Shown in pieces: positions 44,432-54,669 of a stretch of DNA of 64,000 bases. Every line of letters begins with the position of its first letter. Within the stretch, counting starts at the first letter, position 1. The stretch is from Nocardiopsis alborubida (GTDB taxonomy: Bacteria > Actinomycetota > Actinomycetes > Streptosporangiales > Streptosporangiaceae), in the NCBI RefSeq assembly GCF_012396365.1, contig NZ_JAAXPG010000007.1:62001-126000 (forward strand), given 5' to 3'. The notes below the pieces were generated by a model. It searched no databases, had not been told where the DNA came from, and worked only from the letters and a program-made list of their open reading frames with translations. A program made the translations under genes and the position numbers.

Positions 44432-44872
44432 TCAGGCTCGCTTGTCGTGCTCTGCGGCGATGGAACCGATGAGGTCGAGCGACCCCTGGGGGTCCAGCGC
44501 CAGGTTCTGGACGGCGTCGAAGATCAGCGCGTGTTGATCGAAGTAGTCCGCGTCCTCAACGTACAGCGCCTCCACCACGGTGGGGATGGAGACTATGCCC
44601 GGTTCGGGCCTGGGGAAGTCGAACAGGGTGAAGGCACCGTCAACGGCGGGGTGCGCACCCGCCTCGTCGGGGAGTACGAGCACGGTCACCTTGTAGTGGG
44701 CGGCCATACCGACGAGGAAGCGCAACCGCTCGGCCATGACGGTGTACGCCCCCACGACCTTGCGCAGGGCTGCTTCATCGAGGACGGCCGTCAGTCGGGG
44801 ACCGCTCGGTGCGTCCAGGACAGCACGCCGCTGGCCGGTCGCGTCTCGCCCTTCACCCCGGCCTGCAACGCG
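44432..44872 (-). pseudogene. XRE/DUF5753 regulator remnant lacking the HTH half
   Basis: The frame ending 2 bp from the DUF397 gene encodes a clear DUF5753 C-terminal domain: RRAVLDAPSGPRLTAVLDEA, VGAYTVMAERLRFLVGMA, ALYVEDADYFDQHALIFD and LDLIGSIAAEHDKRA. Homology stops at about 44872. The typical N-terminal XRE HTH and the YEIPGLLQT-type region (about 130 residues) are absent, and another gene ends at 44980. The frame itself stays open upstream only as shadow sequence. I read it as a 5' deletion. Confidence 0.7.
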
Positions 44873-44979
44873 CGGACCTGCACCTGCGCCCCGCTGCCGT
44901 ACGGCTTCTGGGAGGCCATCGACCGGCTCGGCCCCTACGCTCACGACAGCCGAAGCTGGCTCCGCGCCCAGAGCCCGGA

Positions 44980-45411
44980 TCAGGGGTGAGGGGCCTGCCG
45001 CAGCTTGGTCAGCTCCTCCTCGTCGAAGTCCTCGGCGAAGCTGGGGATGGACGAGGCTGCCCCGACGTCGGGGGAGGCCAGTTCGGGGTCGTCGTTCTGG
45101 AGGGCGAACGCGGGGGCCCAGCGGGCCGCGTGGTCCAGGGCGTCCACCACGGAGTGGAAGTACAGGTGCTGTCCGAAGCCGCCGTGGGCGATGTGCATGA
45201 AGAAGCTCGTGCCGTCGTCGCCGCTGAACAGCTGGGCGTAGGAGGACGAGCAGGGACCGCCGTACTCGGCGAACGGACGTCGGTTGAACCCGGCGCGGGC
45301 GACGCAGTCCGTCCAGTCCTCCTCGACGGTCTGGGTGGCGCACGCTTCGTTGACGGGGTCGGGGCCCGGCGCCCACGCGCCGTCCCGGTAGTGCAGTGCG
45401 GTGGTGGTCAT
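44980..45411 (-). CDS. Hypothetical protein
   Basis: 143 residues from ATG 45411 (MTTTALHYRDGAWAPGP), an ATG at 45420 being an alternative. No signal peptide or membrane helix. Acidic, with visible segments CVARAGFNRRPFAEYGGPCS, LFSGDDGTSFFMHIAHGGFG and SIPSFAEDFDEEELTKLRQ; codon use is normal for the genome. Not recognised. It may be an immunity- or effector-like cytoplasmic protein, but nothing supports a specific role. It lies immediately upstream of the truncated XRE gene. Confidence 0.55.
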   Translation of the reverse strand: MTTTALHYRDGAWAPGPDPVNEACATQTVEEDWTDCVARAGFNRRPFAEYGGPCSSSYAQLFSGDDGTSFFMHIAHGGFGQHLYFHSVVDALDHAARWAPAFALQNDDPELASPDVGAASSIPSFAEDFDEEELTKLRQAPHP

Positions 45412-45583
45412 GGGGGCCATGGTCGCAGGTGGATCCGGTTCGCGGGCGAAGTTGGCCGGATTGGCCGGACCCGGACGACAGCCTGGACTTGAGGAGGACC
45501 CGGTGTGTCTCGCCCCACCCCGCCGTACCGGGAACCGGTGGGGGCGACGGCTGGTCGACGCACCCCTCTGTAGCGTGCGGGAG

Positions 45584-45688
45584 ATGACCTCCCACGTGAT
45601 CATCCGTACGGTCCGGGCCTCCGACGCGGACGGGCTCGTGCCGCTCTACGCGGCGCTGTCGCATCCCTCGACGGCGGTGGCCGACCGT
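45584..45688 (+). pseudogene. N-terminal fragment of a GNAT acetyltransferase
   Basis: A leaderless-type start (TAGCGT, 7 bp, ATG 45584) opens a reading frame whose first 35 residues (VIIRTVRASDADGLVPLYAA, LSHPSTAVADR) look like a genuine GNAT N-terminus. After that the translation becomes Arg/Pro/Gly shadow sequence and no acetyl-CoA motif appears in any plus frame to 45990. The rest of the gene seems deleted or scrambled. Confidence 0.5.
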
Positions 45689-45987
45689 CCGTCGTTGCGG
45701 CGGCCACGACGCGGCGGCGGGCGGCATCGTGGACCAGGCCATGGCCGAGCAGGACGTGCGCCCCACCGCCGTCGGACCGGCCCGCTCCCTGCCCCTTCAC
45801 GGCCTCCCGGGTGGCGAAGGCGTCCCACCGTGCGATCGCACCCCCAATGGTCCATCCCCCGGCGTCCACTTGGCGAACCACCCGCCACGACCACGGCCTA
45901 CCGGTCGTCCGTCAGGACCGCCGCCGTCCTGGTCCGGCTCCGCGTACGACCCGACAGGACCGTTGCCCCGGATTCACCGGACACGCC

Positions 45988-47154
45988 TCAGCGGCGTTCC
46001 GGCAGCAGCGCGAGCACCCGGGCACTGACGGATTCCAGAGGCCCCCGGGCGAACCGACGCGACCACATCCTGGCGGCGGTGACCAGGATCAGGGCGATCG
46101 CGCAGTAGGCGGCCGCGACCGTCGCCGCGACCACGGTCGGATCGGCCCCCACGAGGACCCCCGCCAACCCCAGCCCCCAGCCGTAGAAGATCACCGACCC
46201 CAGCAGGTTCTGTAGGACGTAGCAGGTCAGGGCGGTGCGACCCACCGCGCGCAGGGAGCGGACCACCTGCCCGTTCCCGCGCGCCCGGTCCAGCAGCCAT
46301 CCCGTCAGACCCACGTACCCGAGCATCAGCAGGCCGGAGAAGGCGTACCGGTGGGCCGTGCCGAGTTCGGATATCGCAGAACCCAGAACGCACAGCGGCA
46401 ACCCCAGGCCCAGCCCCCAGGCCAGCAGCCGTCCGCGGATCAGCCGTCCGCGCGCGGTGTCGTCGAAAGCGCCCGAACGGTAGAGCCGCACCCCCAGCAG
46501 GAACAGGAAGAGGCACATGGGGAGGGCCACGAGGATCTCCGCCCGGGTGCCGAAGAACCCCGTCCACCGTTCGGCCACCTGGTCGGGGTAGGAGCCCTCG
46601 ATGAAGAGGAGTTCCTGTGCCCCGACCGTCGCGGGGGCGGGATCACCTGCCGGAAACAGGGTGAACAGCAGGGTGAACGCGCTCATGAGGGCGAGGTTCG
46701 CCCCCAGAGCGGTCCACATCACCACCGACCTGACCTTCTCCGAGCGCCTCAGCAGCCACACGACCACCAGCGCGGTGACGGCGTAGCCCATCAGGACGTC
46801 CCAGGCGAACAGCAGCACGGTGTGCAGCGCGCCCTCGACCAGCAGCAGGACCTGGCGCCACCCGTTACGGCCGGGCCAGGGTCGGCCGTGCGCGGCCGCG
46901 GACCGGTGCTGCACGGCCAGACCGATGCCGAACATCATCGCGAGCAACGCGTAGGACTTGCCGTTGAGCAGCGGGTCCAGCACCGCTCTGAAGGCGCCAG
47001 CGGACTCGGCGACTCCGGGTAGGAAGAGCCAGATGTTGGTGGCGAGGGTGCCCAGGATGGCGATCCCCCGCAGCACGTCGAGGATCAGCAGTCTGGGCGG
47101 GGGTGTGGGGCGGGCCTCGGTGCGGGCCCGCGGGGCTTCGGCTTCGGTGTCCAT
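45988..47154 (-). CDS. DUF418 family membrane protein
   Basis: 388 residues with about ten membrane helices. It starts with the conserved RLLILDVLRGIAILGTLATN motif and ends with the DUF418 region (YAFSGLLMLGYVGLTGWLLD, RTALTCYVLQNLLGSVIFYG, C-terminal RFARGPLE). Related YeiB-like proteins have no firm function; acyltransferase-3-like topology is apparent. The gene is divergent from a two-component system with paired GCCGAACGGC-cored palindromes in the 94-bp gap, suggesting it is a target of that system. Confidence 0.87.
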   Translation of the reverse strand: MDTEAEAPRARTEARPTPPPRLLILDVLRGIAILGTLATNIWLFLPGVAESAGAFRAVLDPLLNGKSYALLAMMFGIGLAVQHRSAAAHGRPWPGRNGWRQVLLLVEGALHTVLLFAWDVLMGYAVTALVVVWLLRRSEKVRSVVMWTALGANLALMSAFTLLFTLFPAGDPAPATVGAQELLFIEGSYPDQVAERWTGFFGTRAEILVALPMCLFLFLLGVRLYRSGAFDDTARGRLIRGRLLAWGLGLGLPLCVLGSAISELGTAHRYAFSGLLMLGYVGLTGWLLDRARGNGQVVRSLRAVGRTALTCYVLQNLLGSVIFYGWGLGLAGVLVGADPTVVAATVAAAYCAIALILVTAARMWSRRFARGPLESVSARVLALLPERR

Positions 47155-47193
47155 GCCCGGCAGCCTGCTGGTGGGGACCCCTGGGGCGCGTCC

Positions 47194-47203
47194 GCCGAAC
47201 GGC
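47194..47203. promoter_or_regulatory. Palindromic core GCCGAACGGC, site 1
   Basis: Perfect 4-bp arms around AA in the DUF418/histidine-kinase gap; the inverse orientation of site 2. Confidence 0.45.
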
Positions 47204-47216
47204 AGAGGTGCACCCT

Positions 47217-47232
47217 TATGCCGTTCGGCATA
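47217..47232. promoter_or_regulatory. Palindrome TATGCCGTTCGGCATA, site 2
   Basis: Perfect 7-bp arms around TT. It contains the same 10-bp core as site 1, spaced 26 bp core-to-core. A candidate binding site for the downstream NarL-type response regulator. Confidence 0.5.
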
Positions 47233-47248
47233 CGACGGAGGGCGTTCC

Positions 47249-48499
47249 ATGACCCACCATGAGGGGATGGAGACGACCCTGACCCGAACGGACGCACCGG
47301 ACGCGGTGGTGCCCCAGGGGCCGCACCGCCGACGGCGCCGACTGCCGGACACCGCTCGGGACCCCCTGATCGCCGCGGGCTGGGCGGTGTCGCTCGCCTG
47401 GTCGGGGACCTCGGGCGCCGCCGCAGCACCGTGGTGGGCACTGCCCGTGCTGGTGGTCTGCGCCTGCCTGCCGCTGGTGTGGCGGCGCCGGTACCCGGTG
47501 GCGGTGGCAGTGGCCACCGGTACCGCGGCGCTCGCGCTGGCGGTCGTCCTGGGGGTGGGCGCCCCGCTGCCGGAGGCGCTGGCCGCCTTCGCCGCCGGGT
47601 CGGCGGTCCTGCACCGGGCTCCGGCGGCCCTGGTGGGCGCGCTCTCGGTGCCGTGGATCCTGACCCTGTTCACCCTGAGCGCGGAGCAGCCGGGCCTGCT
47701 GTGGGGGGACCCGCCGCAGATCGTGATGATCGCGCTGACCGGGGTCCTGCCCACGCTCGTGGGGCTGCTCCTGCGCATGCGCGCCGAGCGGGCGGGACAG
47801 AGGCGCAGCGCCGAACTCTCCCGGATCCAGCGGGAGCGCGCCCGGGAACGGGCCCGGATCGCTCGGGACGTGCACGACATCGCCGGGCACCACCTGAGCG
47901 CGATCCGGCTGCTGGCCGTGGGCGGACGCGAGTCGCTGCGCGGGCCGCAGGCCGACCCGGACCGGGTGCTGTCGGCGATCGCCGACGCCGCCGGGAGGGC
48001 GGTGGGAGAGATGCGGGAGCTGCTGGAGCCCCTGCGCGAGGAGCGCTGGGACGAGCCCCCGCCGCCGGAGGTGCGGTTGGCGGATCTGCCGCGGTTGGTG
48101 GAGGCGGTGGAGGGGATCGGCCTGGCCGTGGACCTGGTGCTGCCTCCGGGTATGGACGAGCAGGTCCACCCGCAGGTGGCGGAGGGCGTCTACCGGATCG
48201 TGCAGGAGGCCCTGGGCAACGCGCTGCGGCATTCGTCGGCCCGGCACGTGACCGTGCGCCTGGCCCGGCAGGGCACCGCCGGTCTGCTGGTGAGCGTGGT
48301 CGACGACGGCATCCCTCCACCCGGGGCCGTCACCGGCCGGGGCATCGCGGCGACCGGCCTGGGACTGCGGGGGATGCGCGAACGCGCCGAGGAGCTGGGC
48401 GGCCGCGTCGAGGCCGGATTCGGGTCGGGCGGGGGCTGGCGAGTGCGGGCGGTGCTCCCCGTGGCGCCAGCCGGGAACGGAAGGGACGCGCGGACGTGA
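47249..48499 (+). CDS. Two-component sensor histidine kinase (NarL-partner, HisKA_3 type)
   Basis: 416 residues. Four or five N-terminal membrane helices (about 30-150) give an intramembrane-sensing architecture. The HisKA_3 dimerisation domain carries phospho-acceptor His209 in IARDVHDIAGHHLSAI. The ATPase domain shows VAEGVYRIVQEALGNALRHS (N box), VVDDG (G1) and GLGLRGMRERAEELGG (G2). ATG 47249 has GGAGGG 8 bp upstream. It overlaps the response-regulator gene by 4 bp (GTGA). The stimulus is unknown. Confidence 0.9.
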   Translation: MTHHEGMETTLTRTDAPDAVVPQGPHRRRRRLPDTARDPLIAAGWAVSLAWSGTSGAAAAPWWALPVLVVCACLPLVWRRRYPVAVAVATGTAALALAVVLGVGAPLPEALAAFAAGSAVLHRAPAALVGALSVPWILTLFTLSAEQPGLLWGDPPQIVMIALTGVLPTLVGLLLRMRAERAGQRRSAELSRIQRERARERARIARDVHDIAGHHLSAIRLLAVGGRESLRGPQADPDRVLSAIADAAGRAVGEMRELLEPLREERWDEPPPPEVRLADLPRLVEAVEGIGLAVDLVLPPGMDEQVHPQVAEGVYRIVQEALGNALRHSSARHVTVRLARQGTAGLLVSVVDDGIPPPGAVTGRGIAATGLGLRGMRERAEELGGRVEAGFGSGGGWRVRAVLPVAPAGNGRDART

Positions 48500-49161
48500 T
48501 CCGACTTCTGGTCGCCGACGACCAGCCCGCCGCGCGGGAGGGGCTGCGACTGCTCTTCGGGGCGGCTCCGGACGTGACCGTGGTGGGTGCTGCCGCGCAC
48601 GGCATCGAACTGGTCGCCATGGCACGACGGCTGCGGCCGGACGTGGTCCTCACCGACATCCGTATGCCGGGCATGGACGGGGTGGCGGCGGCCCGGGATC
48701 TGGCCCGGCTGGACCCGGCGCCGCCCACGATCATGCTGACCACCTTCGACCTGGACGAGTACCTGTTCGGAGCGCTACAGGCGGGAGCCGTGGGGTTCCT
48801 GCTGAAGGAGAGCGAACCGGAGCTGTACGTGACGGCGGTGCGCGCGGCGGCGCGCGGCGAGGGGGTGATCGACCCGCGTGTGACGCCCCGGCTGGTCGAC
48901 CGGTTCGCGCGGACCTCGCCGCGGACCCCGCCGCACCGGGCCCAGGAGCTCACCGACCGGGAGCGCGAGGTGCTGCGCCTGGTCGCGCGGGGGCACGGGA
49001 ACGCGCTCATAGGCCGTGAGCTGGGGATCACACCGGGCACCGCCAAGGTGCACGTGGCCCGCATCCTGACCAAGCTCGGGGTGGCGAGTCGGGTGCAGGC
49101 CGCCGTGTTCGCCTACCGGTACGGGTTGGTGACCTGGTCCGACACCGTCGAGGAGCCCTGA
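48496..49161 (+). CDS. NarL/LuxR family response regulator
   Basis: 221 residues. Receiver domain with acidic D8/D9, phosphorylation site D54 (VVLTDIRMPGMDG), T82-T83 and K104 (FLLKES), then a LuxR HTH (LTDREREVLRLVARGHGNAL, IGRELGITPGTAKVHVARIL). Overlaps its kinase gene. Candidate targets are itself and the divergent DUF418 gene through the palindromes between them. Unlike the remnant at 6.0-6.35 kb, this regulator is complete. Confidence 0.92.
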   Translation: MIRLLVADDQPAAREGLRLLFGAAPDVTVVGAAAHGIELVAMARRLRPDVVLTDIRMPGMDGVAAARDLARLDPAPPTIMLTTFDLDEYLFGALQAGAVGFLLKESEPELYVTAVRAAARGEGVIDPRVTPRLVDRFARTSPRTPPHRAQELTDREREVLRLVARGHGNALIGRELGITPGTAKVHVARILTKLGVASRVQAAVFAYRYGLVTWSDTVEEP

Positions 49162-49238
49162 TGCCCGCACGCGGTCCGGGCCGGAGCGGGCGCGGAAAAC
49201 CCGGTGACGGCGGGGGAGCGGGCGGCCACAATGGCCCG

Positions 49239-50002
49239 ATGGTCGACCGACACTTCTCCCAACCGGACCTGGCCGAGCTCTACGACTACTTCAACTTCTG
49301 GCGGTGCTCACCCCAGGACGACTTCTACCTCGACCTGGTCATGGACGCCCGCTCCGTCCTGGACGTGGGCTGCGGGACGGGCAAGCTCCAGCGGGTGGCG
49401 CGCGAGCGCGGCCACACCGGGCGCCTGGTCGGCCTCGACCCGGCCGACGCGATGCTGGAGGTCGGGCGGCGCGACCGCGACGACGTCGAGTGGACCCTCG
49501 GAGACCTGGTTCACGGCCCCTACGACGGGGAGGCGGGCGGTCCCTACGAGGCTGAGTTCGACCTGGTCGTCATGACCGGGCACGCCTTCCAGGTGTTCCT
49601 CACCGACGACGGGTTGCGGGAGTTCCTGGCGGCGGTGCGCCGGGCCCTGACCGAGGACGGCCGGTTCGTGTTCGAGACCCGCAACCCGGCCGCGCGGGGC
49701 TGGGAGGCGTGGACCCCTGAGCGGGTGCGCACCGTGGACGGCCCGGAGGGCGCAAGGCCACCTGTGTCCACCGGCTGGAGAGCGTGGAGGGCGATCTGGT
49801 CACCTTCACCTCCGACTACGGCGTCGAGGGCTGGGACGGGCCCCGGAGCAGCCGCAGCACGCTGCGCTTCCTGGACGCCGACGCCCTGAACGGCTTCCTG
49901 GCCGAGGCCGGGCTGGAGGTGAGCGCGCAGTACGGCTACTGGGACCGCAGCCCGCTCACCGACGCCAGCGCGGAGATCATCACCTTCGCCCGACCGTGCT
50001 GA
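49239..50002 (+). pseudogene. Class I SAM-dependent methyltransferase with one-base frameshift
   Basis: The first frame (MVDRHFSQPDLAELYDYF) has motif I SVLDVGCGTGKLQRVARERG, the acidic LVGLDPADAMLEVGRR and FDLVVMTGHAFQVF. At about 49750 the coding signal jumps to the next frame, which continues RKATCVHRLESVEGDLVTF and ends at 50002 with the expected C-terminus (LNGFLAEAGLEVSAQYGYWD). Adding one G in the GAGGGCGC run restores a 254-residue protein. It is either a recent inactivation or a sequencing error in a G run. Confidence 0.75.
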
Positions 50003-50157
50003 CCGGCGTCCGTACCGGGAACCCGTACCGCGGACCCGCGCCGAGAACTTCTGCCGCGAAGCTGTCACACCCGTGCGCCGGGCGGGGTCGAGGGGGTGAC
50101 AAGCCCGAAGGCACCCGGCCGGGCAGGCCGGTGCCCTCCCGACGAGGAGCATCGCTG

Positions 50158-50496
50158 ATGTCCACCGCCCACATCGTCCTCACCCTGCTCGGCGCCGCCC
50201 TGGCGGCCTTCTCCGCCGGATCGGTCTTCCTGCGCGCCCCGTGGGTCGTGCAGCCCCTGACCGAGTACGGCGTCCCCCGCTCCTGGTGGCCCTGGCTCGG
50301 CGCGGCCAAGGCCGCGGGGGCGGCGGGCCTGCTGGTGGGCCTGTTCGTCCCGGTCGTCGGCGTGCTGGCGGGGATCGGCCTGGTCCTGTACTTCACCGGG
50401 GCCGTCGTCACGGTGGTCCGGGCGCGCTCCTACGCGCACATCCCGTTCCCGCTGGTGTACGCGGCGCCGGTGGCCGCCTCCCTGGTGGTTCTCTGA
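50158..50496 (+). CDS. DoxX family membrane protein
   Basis: 112 residues with four hydrophobic helices (about 4-25, 46-67, 70-90, 96-111) and the DoxX-like FRAPWVVQ..YGVPRSWWPWLGAAKAAGA pattern of small DoxX/DUF4870-like proteins. GAGGAG lies 8-9 bp before ATG 50158. It is a single gene, convergent with a TetR gene. Function unknown; relatives are linked to thiol or redox homeostasis. Confidence 0.75.
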   Translation: MSTAHIVLTLLGAALAAFSAGSVFLRAPWVVQPLTEYGVPRSWWPWLGAAKAAGAAGLLVGLFVPVVGVLAGIGLVLYFTGAVVTVVRARSYAHIPFPLVYAAPVAASLVVL

Positions 50497-50565
50497 CTCC
50501 GGTCGACCGGCGCCCAACCGCGCCGGTCACCCCGTCCACCCTCCAGGGAAGGGCGGCCGGCACGC

Positions 50566-51366
50566 TCACCCGCGCAGGGCGATGCTGGCCTGGAGCCCGT
50601 CCAGCAGCGCGTTCAGCCCGAACCGGAAGGTCTCCCACGCCTCCTGCTCCAGGTAGGGCTCGCTCTGGTCCTCGTTGCTGAACGCTCCCTGCTCCGACAG
50701 CAGGGTCAGCACGGGGAAGCGCTGGTCGAAGTCCGGGGCGACCCGGTCCAGCTGCGCGGAGCGCTCGTACCACCACGCCTCCTCGGCCACGCCCGTGACC
50801 TCCGGGGCGCGGCGCGACTCCGAGGCGATCTGCACGGGCCCGCGTACGAGGGTGAACAGGTTGCCGTAGGCGCTGCGGATCTGCGTGGGTCCCAGTCCGG
50901 CGCGGTGCAGCACCGCGGCCAGCGACTCGAACAGCCGGTACTCGTTGGGGCCCAGTACCGGGCGGGCCTGGGAGACCTCCAGGGTCCAGGGGTGCCTCAG
51001 GTAGAAGTCCCACAGCCGGGTGGCCCAGGATGTCGTAGCCGTGCGCCAGTCCGGTTCGGCGTCGGCCTCGGCGGCGTCGGCCAGTTCCGCGAAGGCGTGG
51101 TCGTACATCAGCTCCACGAGTTCGTTCTTGCTGGCCACGTAGGTGTAGAGCGACATGGCGGTGCGCCCCAGGCGCTGGCCCACCGCGCGCATGGACAGCG
51201 CCTGCATCCCCTCCGCGTCGGCGAGGGCGATGGCGGTCTCCACCACCAGGTCCACGCTGAGCTCGGGTTTGGGGCCGGGTGCCGTCCGGGCGCTGTCCCC
51301 GCCGCGCGAGCGCCACAGCAGCTCCATGGTGCGACGGGCGTCACCCTGCCCGGCGTAGACCACCAC
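50566..51366 (-). CDS. TetR family regulator (Tet-repressor-like), TetR-2
   Basis: About 266 residues. HTH ALSMRAVGQRLGRTAMSLYT, then YVASKNELV, sharing the SMR..GQ.LG...AMSLY helix pair with TetR-1 at 19 kb, and a Tet-repressor-like C-terminal domain. AAGGAG touches the ATG at 51372 but sits 6 bp from GTG 51366, so I favour the GTG. It is divergent from a UvrA-like resistance gene, with two operator-like sites in the gap that match the TetR-1 operators. Confidence 0.85.
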   Translation of the reverse strand: MVVYAGQGDARRTMELLWRSRGGDSARTAPGPKPELSVDLVVETAIALADAEGMQALSMRAVGQRLGRTAMSLYTYVASKNELVELMYDHAFAELADAAEADAEPDWRTATTSWATRLWDFYLRHPWTLEVSQARPVLGPNEYRLFESLAAVLHRAGLGPTQIRSAYGNLFTLVRGPVQIASESRRAPEVTGVAEEAWWYERSAQLDRVAPDFDQRFPVLTLLSEQGAFSNEDQSEPYLEQEAWETFRFGLNALLDGLQASIALRG

Positions 51367-51375
51367 TTGCATCTC

Positions 51376-51388
51376 CTTACGCTATAAA
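51376..51388. promoter_or_regulatory. TetR-2 operator A (degenerate)
   Basis: CTTACGCTATAAA keeps the left arm and TATAA of the 19-kb operators. It overlaps a rightward -10-like TATAAA (51383-51388). Confidence 0.45.
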
Positions 51389-51409
51389 CTAACGTTCTCC
51401 AGCCATCAG

Positions 51410-51422
51410 CTTACGCCATAAG
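51410..51422. promoter_or_regulatory. TetR-2 operator B
   Basis: CTTACGCCATAAG equals the reverse complement of TetR-1 operator B except at the central base. It is spaced 34 bp from operator A, against 33 bp at the TetR-1 locus. Confidence 0.6.
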
Positions 51423-51439
51423 GACTCCTGAGGAGCAGT

Positions 51440-53710
<2,271 letters not shown>

Positions 53711-53797
53711 CCGATGTGGCCCAGGAGGGTCTGAGCTGCGACGGGCACGCGCTCTGAGGGCAGGCGCGTGCGGCGGGGACAGCCGCGCCCCGTCCCC

Positions 53798-53835
53798 ACG
53801 CCCGTCCCGGCACGGCTTCGTGCCGGGACGGGCGT
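53798..53835 (+). terminator. Hairpin after the UvrA-like gene
   Basis: 17-bp perfect stem ACGCCCGTCCCGGCACG / CGTGCCGGGACGGGCGT with loop GCTT, 87 bp after the stop. The remaining 200 bp of the 341-bp gap hold only the next gene's promoter. Confidence 0.8.
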
Positions 53836-54039
53836 ACCGTGCCCTCCGTCCCGGCGGCCGGACGTGGTGCTCCCCGACGGGACCGGGCGACTCCAGTCCC
53901 CTCGGATCTCCGACCCGGAAACTCGGGCACCGGCGGGGGTGGCGCGGTCGCGTCCGTGCCGCTCCCGTCTCGGGAACGGAAACGGACTGGCAGCGGGGTG
54001 GCGGCCGGGCGCGGTGGCCCCGGCGCGTCGCCCACGTCC

Positions 54040-54052
54040 TAGGCTGAGCCGG
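54040..54052 (+). promoter_or_regulatory. Leaderless promoter -10 (TAGGCT) of the ABC pair
   Basis: TAGGCT (54040-54045), 6 bp, then GTG 54052. There is no Shine-Dalgarno. Confidence 0.5.
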
Positions 54053-54669
54053 TGAGCGAACCGATCATCGTGGCCCGTGACGTGGACGTGGAACTGGGCG
54101 GCGTCCCGGTCCTGCGCGGAGTCGACCTCACGGTCGCGCCCGGGGAGGTGGTCGCGGTGCTCGGCGCCAACGGCGTCGGCAAGACCACCCTGCTGCGCTG
54201 CCTCGCTGGGCTCCAGCGGACCGCGGGCGAGGTCAGTGTGCTGGGCCGACCGCCCGTGGACGAACCCGGGTTCTGGCGCGAGGTCGCCCTGGTCGGTGAC
54301 GAGCCCACCTGGTATCCGGGGCTGACCGTGCGCGAGCACCTGGAGCTGATGCGCGCCGTGCACGGCCCCGGACGGCTGGAGGTGGCGGCGGCCGTGGAGC
54401 TGTTCGAGCTGTCCGGCTGCGCGGACCGGGCCCCGTCGTCGCTGTCGACCGGGCAGCGCCAGCGGCTGTCCCTGGCCATGGCGCTGCTGCGGCCGAGTCG
54501 GTTGCTGCTGCTGGACGAGCCCGAACGCGGACTCGACGCCGCCTTCCGGGGGCGGCTCGCGGGGCTGCTCGCCGAGTACGCCGCGGACGGCGGCACGGTG
54601 GTGATGGTGACGCACGACCCGCGGTTCGCCGAGGACGCCCGCCATGTCGCCCTGGAGGCCGCCGCGTGA
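54052..54669 (+). CDS. ABC transporter ATP-binding protein
   Basis: 205 residues, a minimal ABC ATPase: Walker A GANGVGKTT, signature LSTGQRQRL, Walker B LLLLDEPERGLD, and switch His in VTHDPRFAED. Its stop overlaps the GTG of the membrane partner by 4 bp. The two form an ABC-2-like transporter. Direction and substrate cannot be told; the neighbourhood of resistance genes hints at export. Confidence 0.9.
   Translation: MSEPIIVARDVDVELGGVPVLRGVDLTVAPGEVVAVLGANGVGKTTLLRCLAGLQRTAGEVSVLGRPPVDEPGFWREVALVGDEPTWYPGLTVREHLELMRAVHGPGRLEVAAAVELFELSGCADRAPSSLSTGQRQRLSLAMALLRPSRLLLLDEPERGLDAAFRGRLAGLLAEYAADGGTVVMVTHDPRFAEDARHVALEAAA

Noticed and set aside
45600..45881. A minus-strand ORF opposite the acetyltransferase fragment.
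   Set aside because: I could not align it with any GNAT motif or other family; it looks like an antisense shadow in a decayed region.
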